Shown here in pieces: positions 17,728-27,742 of a DNA stretch of 64,000 nt. Within the stretch, counting starts at the first letter, position 1. Each line of letters starts with the position of its first letter. The stretch is from positions 372,001 through 436,000 of the forward strand of contig NZ_CAAAIA010000001.1 in assembly GCF_900639875.1 (NCBI RefSeq), given 5' to 3'. Source of the stretch: Legionella impletisoli (GTDB taxonomy: Bacteria; Pseudomonadota; Gammaproteobacteria; Legionellales; Legionellaceae). The position numbers were made by a program, and so were the translations under genes. The notes beneath the pieces were generated by a model. The model had not been told where the DNA came from. It ran no database searches and was given only the letters and a program-made list of their open reading frames with translations.

Positions 17728-18624
17728 CTATAATGTTTTTCCCATACTTTCCCCGCATTCTTCATCGTGAATATGTTCAGCATTATATTGACTAAACTTA
17801 GCTTCCATTTTTTCACAAACCAATCCCATAATGGTAATTGCTGAGACAACTCGTGAACCTCGAGGAATCACGCCTTTAAAAAATCCATAACCACCTGCAT
17901 TAGAGTAGATTTGTTTAACAGCATTACGATAAGAAAGTGACCCAACTGGAGTGGCGGCTTGCTGTTCGGTTTTTAAGGTGTCATGCCCTTGGGAGACTAA
18001 TGTCGCACAAGCTCCGGCACCAAGCCCTGCAACAAATGTGGCCTCTTCCTCATTAGAGTAGTATGGCCTTATTTGAGTTTTTATCATAGGAATGCCTGCC
18101 AAAAAAAACGCTGCAAACTTACCATCTCTTAAAGCTGTAGCTGGTAAACCGGTAAATAAACATCGCCAGCCCCCTTCTTTGACCAGAGAGTTTACAGCAG
18201 TGCAAAAACTTCCACCTGCCTTGCTTTGATAAGTCATAGCCATTTCAGTGGGACAGCTTATGAATGAAGATCCAACCCCCGCCACAAAACTGCTTAAAAT
18301 GCGCTCTGTAGAGGATTGATTATTTGTCTTATGAGACCATACGTTTTGCACAAATCGATTCAGGCCAACCTGGACAGACGTAATAGGTATCATGCTGGCG
18401 GCGTTCGGCAAAACACCGCGATACAGCAAAGAAGGATTCAATGTAAATGGCTGACCACTTTGTATTCTCGTTTTTATAGTCCAAAGCGGGTGGTCAATCA
18501 AAACTTCTGCCGCTCCAGCTATTGATCCAATTGTTAAACTTTGGGCTATGGTTACTTTAGGCTCAACTTTATTAATATTTGTGATTTGCGTCGTGTTATT
18601 CTCATGATTCGATTGAGTCATCAT
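17728..18624 (-). CDS. mitochondrial carrier (SLC25) family protein, LncP-like
   Basis: 298 residues with the three-repeat plan of eukaryotic mitochondrial carriers. Repeat signatures (PxD/ExxK/R type): DHPLWTIKTRIQ in repeat 1, CPTEMAMTYQ in repeat 2 and GHDTLKTEQQ in repeat 3; the second and third are degenerate. Each repeat has GxxxG-rich membrane helices and the 'Y/F-x-G' linker (LYRGVLPNAAS, LFTGLPATALRD, FFKGVIPRGSR). L. pneumophila exports LncP, a carrier that enters host mitochondria and moves nucleotides, so a similar role is likely but inferred. The C-terminal tail (HIHDEECGES) is acidic, as Dot/Icm signals often are. Start 18624 has GGAGAG upstream. Substrate unknown. Confidence 0.8.
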   Translation of the reverse strand: MMTQSNHENNTTQITNINKVEPKVTIAQSLTIGSIAGAAEVLIDHPLWTIKTRIQSGQPFTLNPSLLYRGVLPNAASMIPITSVQVGLNRFVQNVWSHKTNNQSSTERILSSFVAGVGSSFISCPTEMAMTYQSKAGGSFCTAVNSLVKEGGWRCLFTGLPATALRDGKFAAFFLAGIPMIKTQIRPYYSNEEEATFVAGLGAGACATLVSQGHDTLKTEQQAATPVGSLSYRNAVKQIYSNAGGYGFFKGVIPRGSRVVSAITIMGLVCEKMEAKFSQYNAEHIHDEECGESMGKTL

Positions 18625-19245
18625 TACTCTCCAAAATAATTAATCATCTTAGGATCATCCGAATCTATCTTCCCTAGAGAAGCGGATGATCAAAAAGTAT
18701 GACTGCTCTAGGGGAAGGAGAGTGGGATAATTACGATAGAGAGAAGGTTAATTAGAAATAATGCGAAATTCCGGCCAAGCACTACCGTAACAGAATTAAC
18801 TGTTTGCATGCAGTTTGGGTACTGGTGGCCGCAATGTTTCATATTCTTATCAATTCGTTAATTGAATGCAATTTCTGTGCGAATAACTATCATACCGTAT
18901 GTTTTTAAAATAAACAATTCCCAAAGCATCCTAAATTTTTTTTATTAATACAGACTAGCTCAGTCGTCCTTTTTAATCCTTGGGATACATCGTTTAAGAT
19001 AGTTTAACTCTAGGTTGCTGGACATCAAGTTTAAAATCCAGTGACAACTTATTGGTCAGTTGATAACATTTGTTACATTTATCACTGATGATTTATTATG
19101 TTTAAAACTTATCATGACATACTAGCGAACGCCTCTGATTCAGAAAAAGTTTTAATGCCCAATATTTTGCACTATTGTAACCCATTGCATATGGTATAGA
19201 ATTGTAATATTTTGACAGCCAAGTGTAATGAGATAAGAGTAGATT
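18625..19245. other. 621-bp intergenic region, divergent promoters
   Basis: This lies between two divergent accessory genes and must hold both promoters, but I find no clear -35/-10 pair at good spacing. A short imperfect hairpin is at about 19018-19042. The 84-codon minus-strand frame running from 19102 into the next gene is not convincing. Nothing else recognised. Confidence 0.4.
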
Positions 19246-20166
19246 ATGCGTTCTAATGAAGAAAATAGACAAAATAATCTTCAACAAGTTTATATTGATG
19301 CAGCGAATCGAAGCGAGATCCCTGAGCGAGTCATCGATGCTTTCATTTTGCTGCAAAATAAAGAACTCTTAGATAGGAATCGTGAACAAATAGCGCAACA
19401 TCCTTTTGTTGGATCCGTAGCAAGAGCTATATCAATAATTGATGCGTTTGGTTTATTAAATCAACCCAATTTGGAAAATATAGTTTTTCCTTATGCGGCG
19501 ACATTATTTGATTATTGGCTTGAGGGATTATGGATCAAAGTTCCACAACCAGGGCAAGTTCAAAACCCGTGGTTAACCCAAGCTCGTTTAGATGCCTTGT
19601 GCCAGCCTCCACAAAGTGAAATAAGAGATAGGGCATATAGAACCTTGTTAAATATTCCAGAAGTGTTTGCTTGCATGACCTCTTGTTCGGGGGATTATGA
19701 ACAACATTATGGTCCCTATTACCGTCCTTTCCTGACGGAAAAATTTGAAGCGTTGGTCGAACGAAAGGCATCCTTTAGACCACAAACTCCTGGTGAGGTA
19801 TTTGATATTTCTTCACAAGAAGCAGAACTTTATTATCACTTTGTCCACTATTTCATCCATCATCCAGAACATTCAACTTCCGAGATGGAATTCCTTTTAG
19901 ATATCCCAGCTATTAGACGTTTAGCTCCTAGAGGTGAAATCAATTCAAGTCCAATTCACAATTCGCTTCTTCACGCAGCATCATATATCAGAAATCAGCC
20001 TGCGGTAGAGTTTTTGCTGCGAATTCCTGAAGTTCGTCAACTTGCAGAACATCCCTTACCAAGTACTAGAAGAATAGGCACTGTAAGATTCTTCCCTGAT
20101 GCAAGTCCGCGCTCTATTGAAGAAGAGGATACCTCCCCTTCTCTCAGAGGAAGTCCGGATCGTTAA
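19246..20166 (+). CDS. hypothetical helical protein, candidate effector
   Basis: 306 residues, no named family. Repeated short helical units with the phrase 'LL.IPEV' occur (LLNIPEVFACM near 126, LLDIPAIRRLA near 217, LLRIPEVRQLA near 260), spaced irregularly like a degenerate ankyrin/helical-repeat protein. The last 30 residues are Glu/Ser-rich and end in a disordered tail, resembling Dot/Icm translocation tails. No signal peptide or membrane helix. The ribosome site is weak (AAGAG). It precedes the giant SecA-like gene by 128 bp on the same strand. Function unknown. Confidence 0.6.
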   Translation: MRSNEENRQNNLQQVYIDAANRSEIPERVIDAFILLQNKELLDRNREQIAQHPFVGSVARAISIIDAFGLLNQPNLENIVFPYAATLFDYWLEGLWIKVPQPGQVQNPWLTQARLDALCQPPQSEIRDRAYRTLLNIPEVFACMTSCSGDYEQHYGPYYRPFLTEKFEALVERKASFRPQTPGEVFDISSQEAELYYHFVHYFIHHPEHSTSEMEFLLDIPAIRRLAPRGEINSSPIHNSLLHAASYIRNQPAVEFLLRIPEVRQLAEHPLPSTRRIGTVRFFPDASPRSIEEEDTSPSLRGSPDR

Positions 20167-20234
20167 TCGTCCAATGTAAATTCATGGGTTTTTGAAAGTT
20201 TTAATACTTCAAGATGCTGGGTTGATCTTTGTTT

Positions 20235-20264
20235 TTGGCTTAATACAAAACATTATGCTAAAAT
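20235..20264 (+). promoter_or_regulatory. probable sigma-70 promoter of the giant gene
   Basis: TTGGCT (20235-20240) and TAAAAT (20259-20264) are separated by 18 bp, and the -10 is extended by TGC. The predicted start near 20271 gives a leader of about 24 nt before ATG 20295. Confidence 0.4.
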
Positions 20265-20294
20265 TTCAAACATACACACCTACAAGTTATTCCT

Positions 20295-23200
20295 ATGATC
20301 AAACTCTTGGAAGCGAGATCGACTGAGTCATTATCACTCATTGAACAACTCAATCGATTGATTGAAGAACCGGGCAATCAAATCCATCTAGTTATAAATG
20401 GGATTCTTACAGAGAGCGAGCTGTCGCAACTAGAAGAACGTATTCGAACTAAATCTCTTCCTATCCAAAAGCTCTCTCTTTACGTCAATCCAGAGTTGAT
20501 TCAGGGAGAGCATTTTTTAAATATTCTCCAGGTATTGAATCACTCGTCTATCGGTTTAGAGTTAATTTTTGGTGAACATGAATCAGAGCATGCAGCGGAA
20601 TTTTTAACAAATACAATCGCACCCACTGTTTCTTTTCCTTTACAAATAAAAGAAGAGCAAAATGGAAATCTTATCCCAATTACCTTAGAGCAATTTCAAG
20701 ACACAATCATTGGAAACATCCAAAAAAGAAATAACCAAACGTCTACTGATGCCGCTGAAAGTGAGCTCCCTACTGAGAAGACAGAAAAATACAAGACTCA
20801 ATTATCGCAAAAGAAAATAGCGCTCAAAGATTTAATTGCAAATAAACGCTTACGACAGCACGAACGCGCCAAGTTTGTTAGCTTTGAAGTACAACACGTT
20901 GAACAAGTGGAACAGCAAGTAGTGCAAGAAGAAGTTGTAGAGCAACAAGCTGAAGTCCAACTGAGTGAAATACAACAATACTCAGGACAACTCGTTGGTT
21001 TTGAAGCATTTCAAGCCCCACATTATAGACGAATGGTTGAACTTGGGGTTCATGATCCCAAAGCCATCGAATCTTTATATGATCTACTCAAAAAAGAATT
21101 GTTTGCTAATTTACCTCATGCGATAAAATATCTAACACCCTCTGCAGCAGAACAATTGGCTCTGAATTTGCCGGAGTTAATTACCTTAAATAAAGATAAT
21201 TTGCCCCAAGGGTTTTTCTTAAAAAAAACTGATATTGGCGAATGGGTTTTAGATTATGACACTTATTTAGAAAATGAAAACGCTAATCCCTTTACTCCCT
21301 CTGGCTTTCCTCCAGATGCAGAGATCGATCCAATTTATGCGATCAAATTTCCAGCAAATGCGGCACGAGAGTGGATGGGATATGTGTCTCCTTCAGAACA
21401 CCCCAAACATAATGACTTAAATTGGAATGCCCTTCTTTCCGACTCTAAATTGCTTAGCGCTGAAACACCAACCGCTCTGATTAATCTATGGATAAAGTTT
21501 GGGGAAGATGGGGTTAAGCAATTTTTTAGTCAACTTAAATCAGTCTATGAAAAACAACCAGGCATCGTTTCATTTTTACTTCATAACTACCTTGCCTATA
21601 TCCCGCAATGGGATCATCTGGTCAATAGCGAGTTCTTTAACGTTCTTGAACGGATTAGCCATTATGATGAGCCAAAGCTTACCTGTTTTAAAAAATTTCT
21701 AGAACATACCGGCTCATCAAGGCATGACTTAACCAAAACGGTTGCGGGGTTTGAGTTATTCTGGAATGAATGGCAACACTTATGTGCTCAACATCGTGTA
21801 TCCACCGCAGCAATTAATACAACTTGGTCCACTCCACAAGGCGGTGAGCCAGTTGTTTACATGGAAAGATTATTATTTATACTTAAAAATGCTCGTTCTT
21901 TAGAGGATCAACTCAAGGGCCTAAAAGACCTCACGTTGGATAATTATGGAGCTTATTACGCTGCTAAATATGAAGGGTTTAGGTCGGTCGCAGCTGTAAT
22001 GGACTTTGATTACGATTATGAAAAACTAAGTCAAGAGCCTTTTAATCCCAATTTATTTCTTTACCGTACTGATCTGGAAACACTGGCAGAATGGATTAAC
22101 TGGGAAATATGGAATGATTCTAAAATCTACCCAGACCGTTATGATTTCTATTTAGTTGACTGTGACCAAGAGAGCATTCCAGAAGATCAATTAGAACAAT
22201 TAAAGCAGTCCAATCAGGCTATTCCTTTTGACAAAGGCAAATTTACACCACCCTTTAAACTATTTTACAAATTTGATAAATCAAAAGAATATCGATTGCT
22301 TTTTACGGACAACAACCCGATTCCGATTGATAATTTTAAGGCTCTTTCGCTTCGCTTTATAGGGCAGCAAATGGCTGGGATTACGGTAAGTTCCTTAACA
22401 GAGCAAATCGATGACTTTATCAATCAAAACTTTGGACGCTCATATAAAACTGAATTTCATCATAGCTTACGGCTATTTTCCGAAAAATTACTTGCAACGA
22501 CCTTATGTTTTATAACGCATGAGCGTTATACAGGTAAGCCTTTAGAGGGATTATTTACAAATATAAAGCATGCTGATATTCACCGAGATGTGCTCTATGA
22601 TGCCATTCGAAATCTCCAAAGTCTTTATAAGCGTGATATTAAATTAAATGATGACGAGGCTCGTCGAATTCTGCGACTCATATCGGACATGAATACCTAT
22701 GAGTTTGAGAGTACAAAGATTAACAAACTGGCAGTAATTGATGGTCTGTTTAATGAATTAAAAAAGAATAAGTATGCCACGTTTAAATTTCTTAATTATG
22801 GTTGCAGTGGTCCCTTTCATACCTTTTATGCCATTAAAACTTGCAATTTTTTTGCAAAAGACTCCGATATTGCGCAGTTTTATCAGGATGATTTATTGCT
22901 ATTATCCTCTTTTTTAGGAAGTGAACTATTTTATGAGGGTAAAATTGATGAGAAGCTTAAAGATGAGCTTAAGCAAGTAAAAGAATATCTACGTCAATCA
23001 GCCGTAACAGAAAGCCCCAATAACTTACAATACGCTATACAACGAGTTATCCATGCCCGTAAACGGTTGACCTACACCGAATTTATCAGCGCATGTCAAG
23101 AAATTAGCAAACTCGAAACGTTTGATGCCTCAAAGGTCGATGAAATTCTTATACGCAATAAGATTAAGGCAAATCAACCGTCACCGATGACTTTTTTTAG

Positions 23201-26200
23201 CGGCGAAGGCCTTGATTTAAGAAAACCAATGCAAGAGCTCATTCTCGTACTGGATAAGTTGGAAGACCATGAAAAACCACTCTCTGACAGTGAACTATCA
23301 TCCATGTCGATGGAGGAGTTGCAAACCCTATTAAGTGAAAAGTGGTTAACCTCAGGCACATTGCTCTCGGTTGTCGCAAAAAGTGCTGTTAAGCGTATAT
23401 TAACGTCATTAAAAGAATTATGCATCCAATCAGCTTTTAAAATGCCTGGGGCTAAAGGATTGCGTGAAGAGTTAGCCAAGAAGTTGCAAGGACTACCTGA
23501 TTTTCAATCTTATCAAGATTTTGAACGAGTCAATCAAATACAACTTCAAGCTAAAACGCTCAGTCATTTGACTGAGCAAATTCTTAACAATCCCTTTGTT
23601 AAGCAACATGAACAAGCTTATATCGCTTTATTTAAGCGCGTAGATTTTTCTAAGATGCGCTATGAATCCTTCTACTCAGCGCTTTTTTTATTAAGCAATA
23701 TGCCAGGAAGAAATTACCTATCTTTGGCGAACATGGTTTTTGGCAATTCAAGCCTTGTTGCTAATCCTAAACGATTTACTCTGCTCATTGATATATTAAC
23801 GCTAGGCAATAGTCATTGCTTGCCTTCCCAGTACCTTGAAGTATTAGCTCGACTAGCCGTAACCACAGAAGAAAATGAAGGGCTTTACTTACTCACTGGG
23901 AAGCTTGTTGCTCTCTTTGAAAAGGACAATAAGGATCCAATATTTGAGTTAGTTATGTCTCAACCGGATCTCAGTTATCAGAATATCAACAAGCTGATTC
24001 AGATAACAGACGGTATTGAAAACCATCGCGATAAAATTGCGATGTTATTTGTTCGTTTTAAAGGAAACCAAGAATGGGAAACATTATTAGATGGATTAAT
24101 AAGCTGCCCACCAAATTCACAACATAAAATTCTTGAAATAATCAGTCAAGGTCATGCACTTTGCCGCACCAACTCTATTTTAAAAAGCGTCAAAGAGTAC
24201 GCGACGCTAATTAATCACTTAGCTAAATTGTCTAAGGATAATCTGGACCGGTTATATACTTTTTTTGAAACCACACCCGTCAGTGCGGACTGTTTATTCA
24301 ATGCTTTGCAAGCACCAGACGTTAATGACGATTTTGAACACTTTCTACTGGGATTTGAAAAAGAACCCTTTGGTCCAAGAGATCTTCCAAAACAGTACGA
24401 TACGTCTGAAGTTGAGCGGGTAGTAAATGCATCAAGAGACTTAGTAAACAACACTCCTTTTCCTTATCTGTACCGCAAACAACTCATGGAAGCCTTTTTA
24501 TTTGTTAATGATATTGGCCATGACTTACCTGTTTATAACCATAAACCCGCAAAAGACTTAACCAACGCTGAGTTGGCCGAGTTGTTTTCTAGCCTCAAAA
24601 AGGATACCCAGCATACACCTTTTCAAAAGCGATTGTTGGCGTTAGGTTTGATGCGTGAGGCCATGTATCGAAGCACCGGCGAGCTTCCCTATTCAACCCA
24701 AATGCTTGCGATAATTGATGCCATGATGCATCCAGGCGATGTGATTTCCAATATTGATACCGGGCAAGGCAAAAGTCTCATTGATGCAATGAAAGCCGTT
24801 CTTTTATGGCTGGATTCCTCACGCGTGGATGTCAGTACCTCCTCACTGGTCGATGCAAAACGAGACCTTGCGAATTATGGTCCTTTTTTTAAATTATTAG
24901 GAATACCTTTTTCACAAAATCCCATCAGCTCCACCTCGTCTCTTGAAGATTTTCAAACCGAAGGGATTAATTACAGCACCTTTGCTCAACTTGCATTGTT
25001 TTTCTCTAAAGCAAAAGTTATGAATCATTCCTTCGATACACCAGAAAGCCGGGTATCGTTAGTGGTGAACGAGTCTGATTATTCCATTTTGGATGATAAT
25101 ACTATCTATCGCTTTGCCTCTTCCGATGGGGCTGGCGTCAGTTTTGGTCAAGAATGGATTTATTCAGCCATCAATGAGTTTGTATCCAGACCTGAATTTA
25201 TTAAACAAACTGAAACGAGTGCGCAGGAAGACATCGATGATTTGAAGGCGTATTTAAAAGTTAAAGCCAAAGCGTTAAAAAAATCCCCAAAAATTGTTTC
25301 AAAATTCAGCGATGCGCAATATTTATCCTGGTTGGAATCAGCGCTTATTGTGAATTATCAATTAAAAGAAAATGAAGATTTTGTGATTCCGGATGAGCCT
25401 CTGAAAAAGAAAATTAATGGTAAAGAAGTCTCGACAAAAGTAGCCAAGGTTCTTATGAAAGATGGCAAAGTTAGCCCTGATTCAACCTTTGGGAACGGAA
25501 TACAGCAACTTCTTTATGCACGATTGAACCAAGAAAAAAACTCGAATGACTTTGTGATTGAGCCACAACACAAAACCATTATTTCATCAAATAATAAGAA
25601 TTTACTTGCCTATTATCGCTCAAGAAAAGGGTATATTTGGGGCTCATCAGGGACAGTTGGTTCAGATCTTGATATTGATTGGCAATATAAAAAATATGGC
25701 TTTGATTTTTCAAAAAGAGAACCACATCAAAAAAATCGGGTTCAATTCCATACCCCTATTCTATTGCCCAGTGAAGATGAGCAATATGCTGAATTAAGCA
25801 AACGATTAATAGAGACTTCGCCAAGTGATTCAACTGCGCCGAATCTTATTTTTTGTAAAGACATTGAGTCCGCGAAAAGACTGTATCGTAAGCTCAGTGA
25901 CGACAATGACAAAGAACATCCTATGCAACTTTACATTGGCCTAGGACAAGAAGAAGAATACATCCGTCATGCTGCGATACCTGGCATGATCACCATAACC
26001 ACCTCTGCACTCGGTCGAAATACGGATATCCCTTATAATAGAGACATTGGTCTTAATGTATGGCATACGTATGTTGACTCACCCCGCAGTATGGGGCAAA
26101 AAGCTGGTAGAACGGGAAGACAAGGTTCACAAGGTCAGGTGCATTATATTTTAAATCAAGAAGATCTTCATGATAAAAGCATCGAGGAGTTCAAGACCGC

Positions 26201-27545
26201 CGTGGACGAGCAGTTAGCCTCTGAGCGTAGCCTTAACGAAGAATTATATGATGTGCTGGGATATTTATTAGAACAACTAGACAACATACCATCAGAACAG
26301 TTTATCAGAGGAAAATCTGAATTCCTAACAGATGCTTGGGCAAAGTTTAGCAAAGAAGTCGAGACGCGATTTAGGGAAAGTAAACGGGATTCACAGTATA
26401 ATAAAGAGCAGTTTATCACAGAAACGCTTAATGACTTTAACAAACTGGTTGAAGCCGAACTCACCAAAAAGCTTGTGATATCAGTAGACGATTTAATCCG
26501 CTTAACTGAGCAGGAATACGCATTTAGAGAAAAATACAGACACTATGATGTTGACGTGCGATTTAGTGATTGCACCCCTACCACTGTGATTGCGTGTCAA
26601 CTTTTGCCTTTTACCATGGAAGATGCTGCTCCAGAGGTAACAAAACAATCTATTCAAGCAAAACTAGAAAAACTTTTTGCAAGTAAAACCCAAACGCTTT
26701 ACCAAAGCGCACAAGATTATCTTCACTATTTATTTACCAACCCCTCTACCCAGGAGATCGTTGTAAGCGCGCATAAAGAATTTCTAACCGATTATCTTCG
26801 TCATCAGTCAAAAAGACAAAATTTTGTAGCCCGTTGGCTGGGTTTTGAAAGCAATCTTAATAGAATTACCAGTAACCAAAATTACTTACTCATGTTTCAA
26901 GCGTATGCCAATCTAGCTGATGGACCCGTTGTAGATATAGACGTAATGAAAACAGCTATCATTGCTCTTTTGGACGAATATCTAGATACCGGCTGGTTTA
27001 TCAGTAAAAGTAAGCGAGAAGCAGCACTCGGGCTGAAAGAGCAGGTTCAGCAAACAAATTCTGTGGAAGACATCATAGCCGCTTTAAGCCAAAGTCAAGT
27101 AGACATTGCAACAAAAGATATTAAAGCAAACCAAAGCTCTACGTTTCGAGCCATTAAGCCCGTTAATTTCTTCGGACACAGCCGATTTCAAACCACTTTA
27201 AATCGAGCGATCAATTTAATTGCATCGTTAGGGGCCAAATCAGATGTTGATGTGCTCACCTCCGGTTTGACACCATTACTGAGTGATTTGACAGATATCT
27301 CCCTTTCTTCTGATATCACTTTAGATGATTTAAAAATAATGGCTTCATCTAAAAAACCCCTCAAAGGCAACGCAAAAGTCTTAGCTACAAGTCTTGAAAA
27401 TGCCATGAATATCCAAAGTCAAAAACCACCTGAAGGCATGATTGGCAGGAATGGCCTCTTTCAATCACATAAGAAACAGAAAGAATATATGAAAAAGAAA
27501 GAAGGCGATGAGAACACACCCCCTAAACCTAGCCATAACTCGTGA
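20295..27545 (+). CDS. 2416-residue protein with SecA-type motor domain, candidate effector
   Basis: The first ~1430 residues are mostly helical with no recognised domain; a Glu/Gln-Val-rich coiled stretch lies near 200-225. Residues about 1450-1960 clearly follow the SecA DEAD motor. Walker A is DTGQGKSL (K1493), against TGEGKTL in SecA. The Walker B region is VVNESDYSIL (N1592-E1593), where SecA has VDEVDSIL. There is an intervening segment with KDGKVSPDSTFGNGIQQLL, then GSSGTVGSD, motif V TTSALGRNTDI (about 1902-1912) and motif VI AGRTGRQGSQG (about 1937-1947). The last 450 residues are helical with a Lys/Glu-rich tail. Real SecA is about 900 residues, so this is not the housekeeping translocase. 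No signal peptide. ATP-driven remodelling in the host is an inference. Confidence 0.78.
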   Translation: MIKLLEARSTESLSLIEQLNRLIEEPGNQIHLVINGILTESELSQLEERIRTKSLPIQKLSLYVNPELIQGEHFLNILQVLNHSSIGLELIFGEHESEHAAEFLTNTIAPTVSFPLQIKEEQNGNLIPITLEQFQDTIIGNIQKRNNQTSTDAAESELPTEKTEKYKTQLSQKKIALKDLIANKRLRQHERAKFVSFEVQHVEQVEQQVVQEEVVEQQAEVQLSEIQQYSGQLVGFEAFQAPHYRRMVELGVHDPKAIESLYDLLKKELFANLPHAIKYLTPSAAEQLALNLPELITLNKDNLPQGFFLKKTDIGEWVLDYDTYLENENANPFTPSGFPPDAEIDPIYAIKFPANAAREWMGYVSPSEHPKHNDLNWNALLSDSKLLSAETPTALINLWIKFGEDGVKQFFSQLKSVYEKQPGIVSFLLHNYLAYIPQWDHLVNSEFFNVLERISHYDEPKLTCFKKFLEHTGSSRHDLTKTVAGFELFWNEWQHLCAQHRVSTAAINTTWSTPQGGEPVVYMERLLFILKNARSLEDQLKGLKDLTLDNYGAYYAAKYEGFRSVAAVMDFDYDYEKLSQEPFNPNLFLYRTDLETLAEWINWEIWNDSKIYPDRYDFYLVDCDQESIPEDQLEQLKQSNQAIPFDKGKFTPPFKLFYKFDKSKEYRLLFTDNNPIPIDNFKALSLRFIGQQMAGITVSSLTEQIDDFINQNFGRSYKTEFHHSLRLFSEKLLATTLCFITHERYTGKPLEGLFTNIKHADIHRDVLYDAIRNLQSLYKRDIKLNDDEARRILRLISDMNTYEFESTKINKLAVIDGLFNELKKNKYATFKFLNYGCSGPFHTFYAIKTCNFFAKDSDIAQFYQDDLLLLSSFLGSELFYEGKIDEKLKDELKQVKEYLRQSAVTESPNNLQYAIQRVIHARKRLTYTEFISACQEISKLETFDASKVDEILIRNKIKANQPSPMTFFSGEGLDLRKPMQELILVLDKLEDHEKPLSDSELSSMSMEELQTLLSEKWLTSGTLLSVVAKSAVKRILTSLKELCIQSAFKMPGAKGLREELAKKLQGLPDFQSYQDFERVNQIQLQAKTLSHLTEQILNNPFVKQHEQAYIALFKRVDFSKMRYESFYSALFLLSNMPGRNYLSLANMVFGNSSLVANPKRFTLLIDILTLGNSHCLPSQYLEVLARLAVTTEENEGLYLLTGKLVALFEKDNKDPIFELVMSQPDLSYQNINKLIQITDGIENHRDKIAMLFVRFKGNQEWETLLDGLISCPPNSQHKILEIISQGHALCRTNSILKSVKEYATLINHLAKLSKDNLDRLYTFFETTPVSADCLFNALQAPDVNDDFEHFLLGFEKEPFGPRDLPKQYDTSEVERVVNASRDLVNNTPFPYLYRKQLMEAFLFVNDIGHDLPVYNHKPAKDLTNAELAELFSSLKKDTQHTPFQKRLLALGLMREAMYRSTGELPYSTQMLAIIDAMMHPGDVISNIDTGQGKSLIDAMKAVLLWLDSSRVDVSTSSLVDAKRDLANYGPFFKLLGIPFSQNPISSTSSLEDFQTEGINYSTFAQLALFFSKAKVMNHSFDTPESRVSLVVNESDYSILDDNTIYRFASSDGAGVSFGQEWIYSAINEFVSRPEFIKQTETSAQEDIDDLKAYLKVKAKALKKSPKIVSKFSDAQYLSWLESALIVNYQLKENEDFVIPDEPLKKKINGKEVSTKVAKVLMKDGKVSPDSTFGNGIQQLLYARLNQEKNSNDFVIEPQHKTIISSNNKNLLAYYRSRKGYIWGSSGTVGSDLDIDWQYKKYGFDFSKREPHQKNRVQFHTPILLPSEDEQYAELSKRLIETSPSDSTAPNLIFCKDIESAKRLYRKLSDDNDKEHPMQLYIGLGQEEEYIRHAAIPGMITITTSALGRNTDIPYNRDIGLNVWHTYVDSPRSMGQKAGRTGRQGSQGQVHYILNQEDLHDKSIEEFKTAVDEQLASERSLNEELYDVLGYLLEQLDNIPSEQFIRGKSEFLTDAWAKFSKEVETRFRESKRDSQYNKEQFITETLNDFNKLVEAELTKKLVISVDDLIRLTEQEYAFREKYRHYDVDVRFSDCTPTTVIACQLLPFTMEDAAPEVTKQSIQAKLEKLFASKTQTLYQSAQDYLHYLFTNPSTQEIVVSAHKEFLTDYLRHQSKRQNFVARWLGFESNLNRITSNQNYLLMFQAYANLADGPVVDIDVMKTAIIALLDEYLDTGWFISKSKREAALGLKEQVQQTNSVEDIIAALSQSQVDIATKDIKANQSSTFRAIKPVNFFGHSRFQTTLNRAINLIASLGAKSDVDVLTSGLTPLLSDLTDISLSSDITLDDLKIMASSKKPLKGNAKVLATSLENAMNIQSQKPPEGMIGRNGLFQSHKKQKEYMKKKEGDENTPPKPSHNS

Positions 27546-27679
27546 TCCACGAAAGCAATAAAGGCAATTTTTCTCTTTTTGATGGATGCTATCTCCATTA
27601 GGAATTGTTTCACGGATTAGTCCATCATCCTTGTTAACTATTGTTTTATTTCTTGGTTATCTCTAATATCAGGGCATTT

Positions 27680-27704
27680 GTTGGGCTTCGCTTCATTTTG
27701 CCCT
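27680..27704. repeat. GTTGGGC-type dispersed palindrome (degenerate copy)
   Basis: GTTGGGC, then TTCGCTTCATTTT, then GCCCTA. It matches the copy at 47679-47705 in the left arm and loop, but the right arm is partly decayed. It is a short REP-like palindrome between two genes. Confidence 0.4.
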
Positions 27705-27742
27705 ATCTTACTTAAAGATAAATACAGTGGAGAAAAAAATAC

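Noticed and set aside
20239..20247. CTTAATACA before the giant gene as a PmrA box
   Set aside because: It lies between the -35 and -10 elements, not at the usual distance of about 24 bases upstream of the -10.
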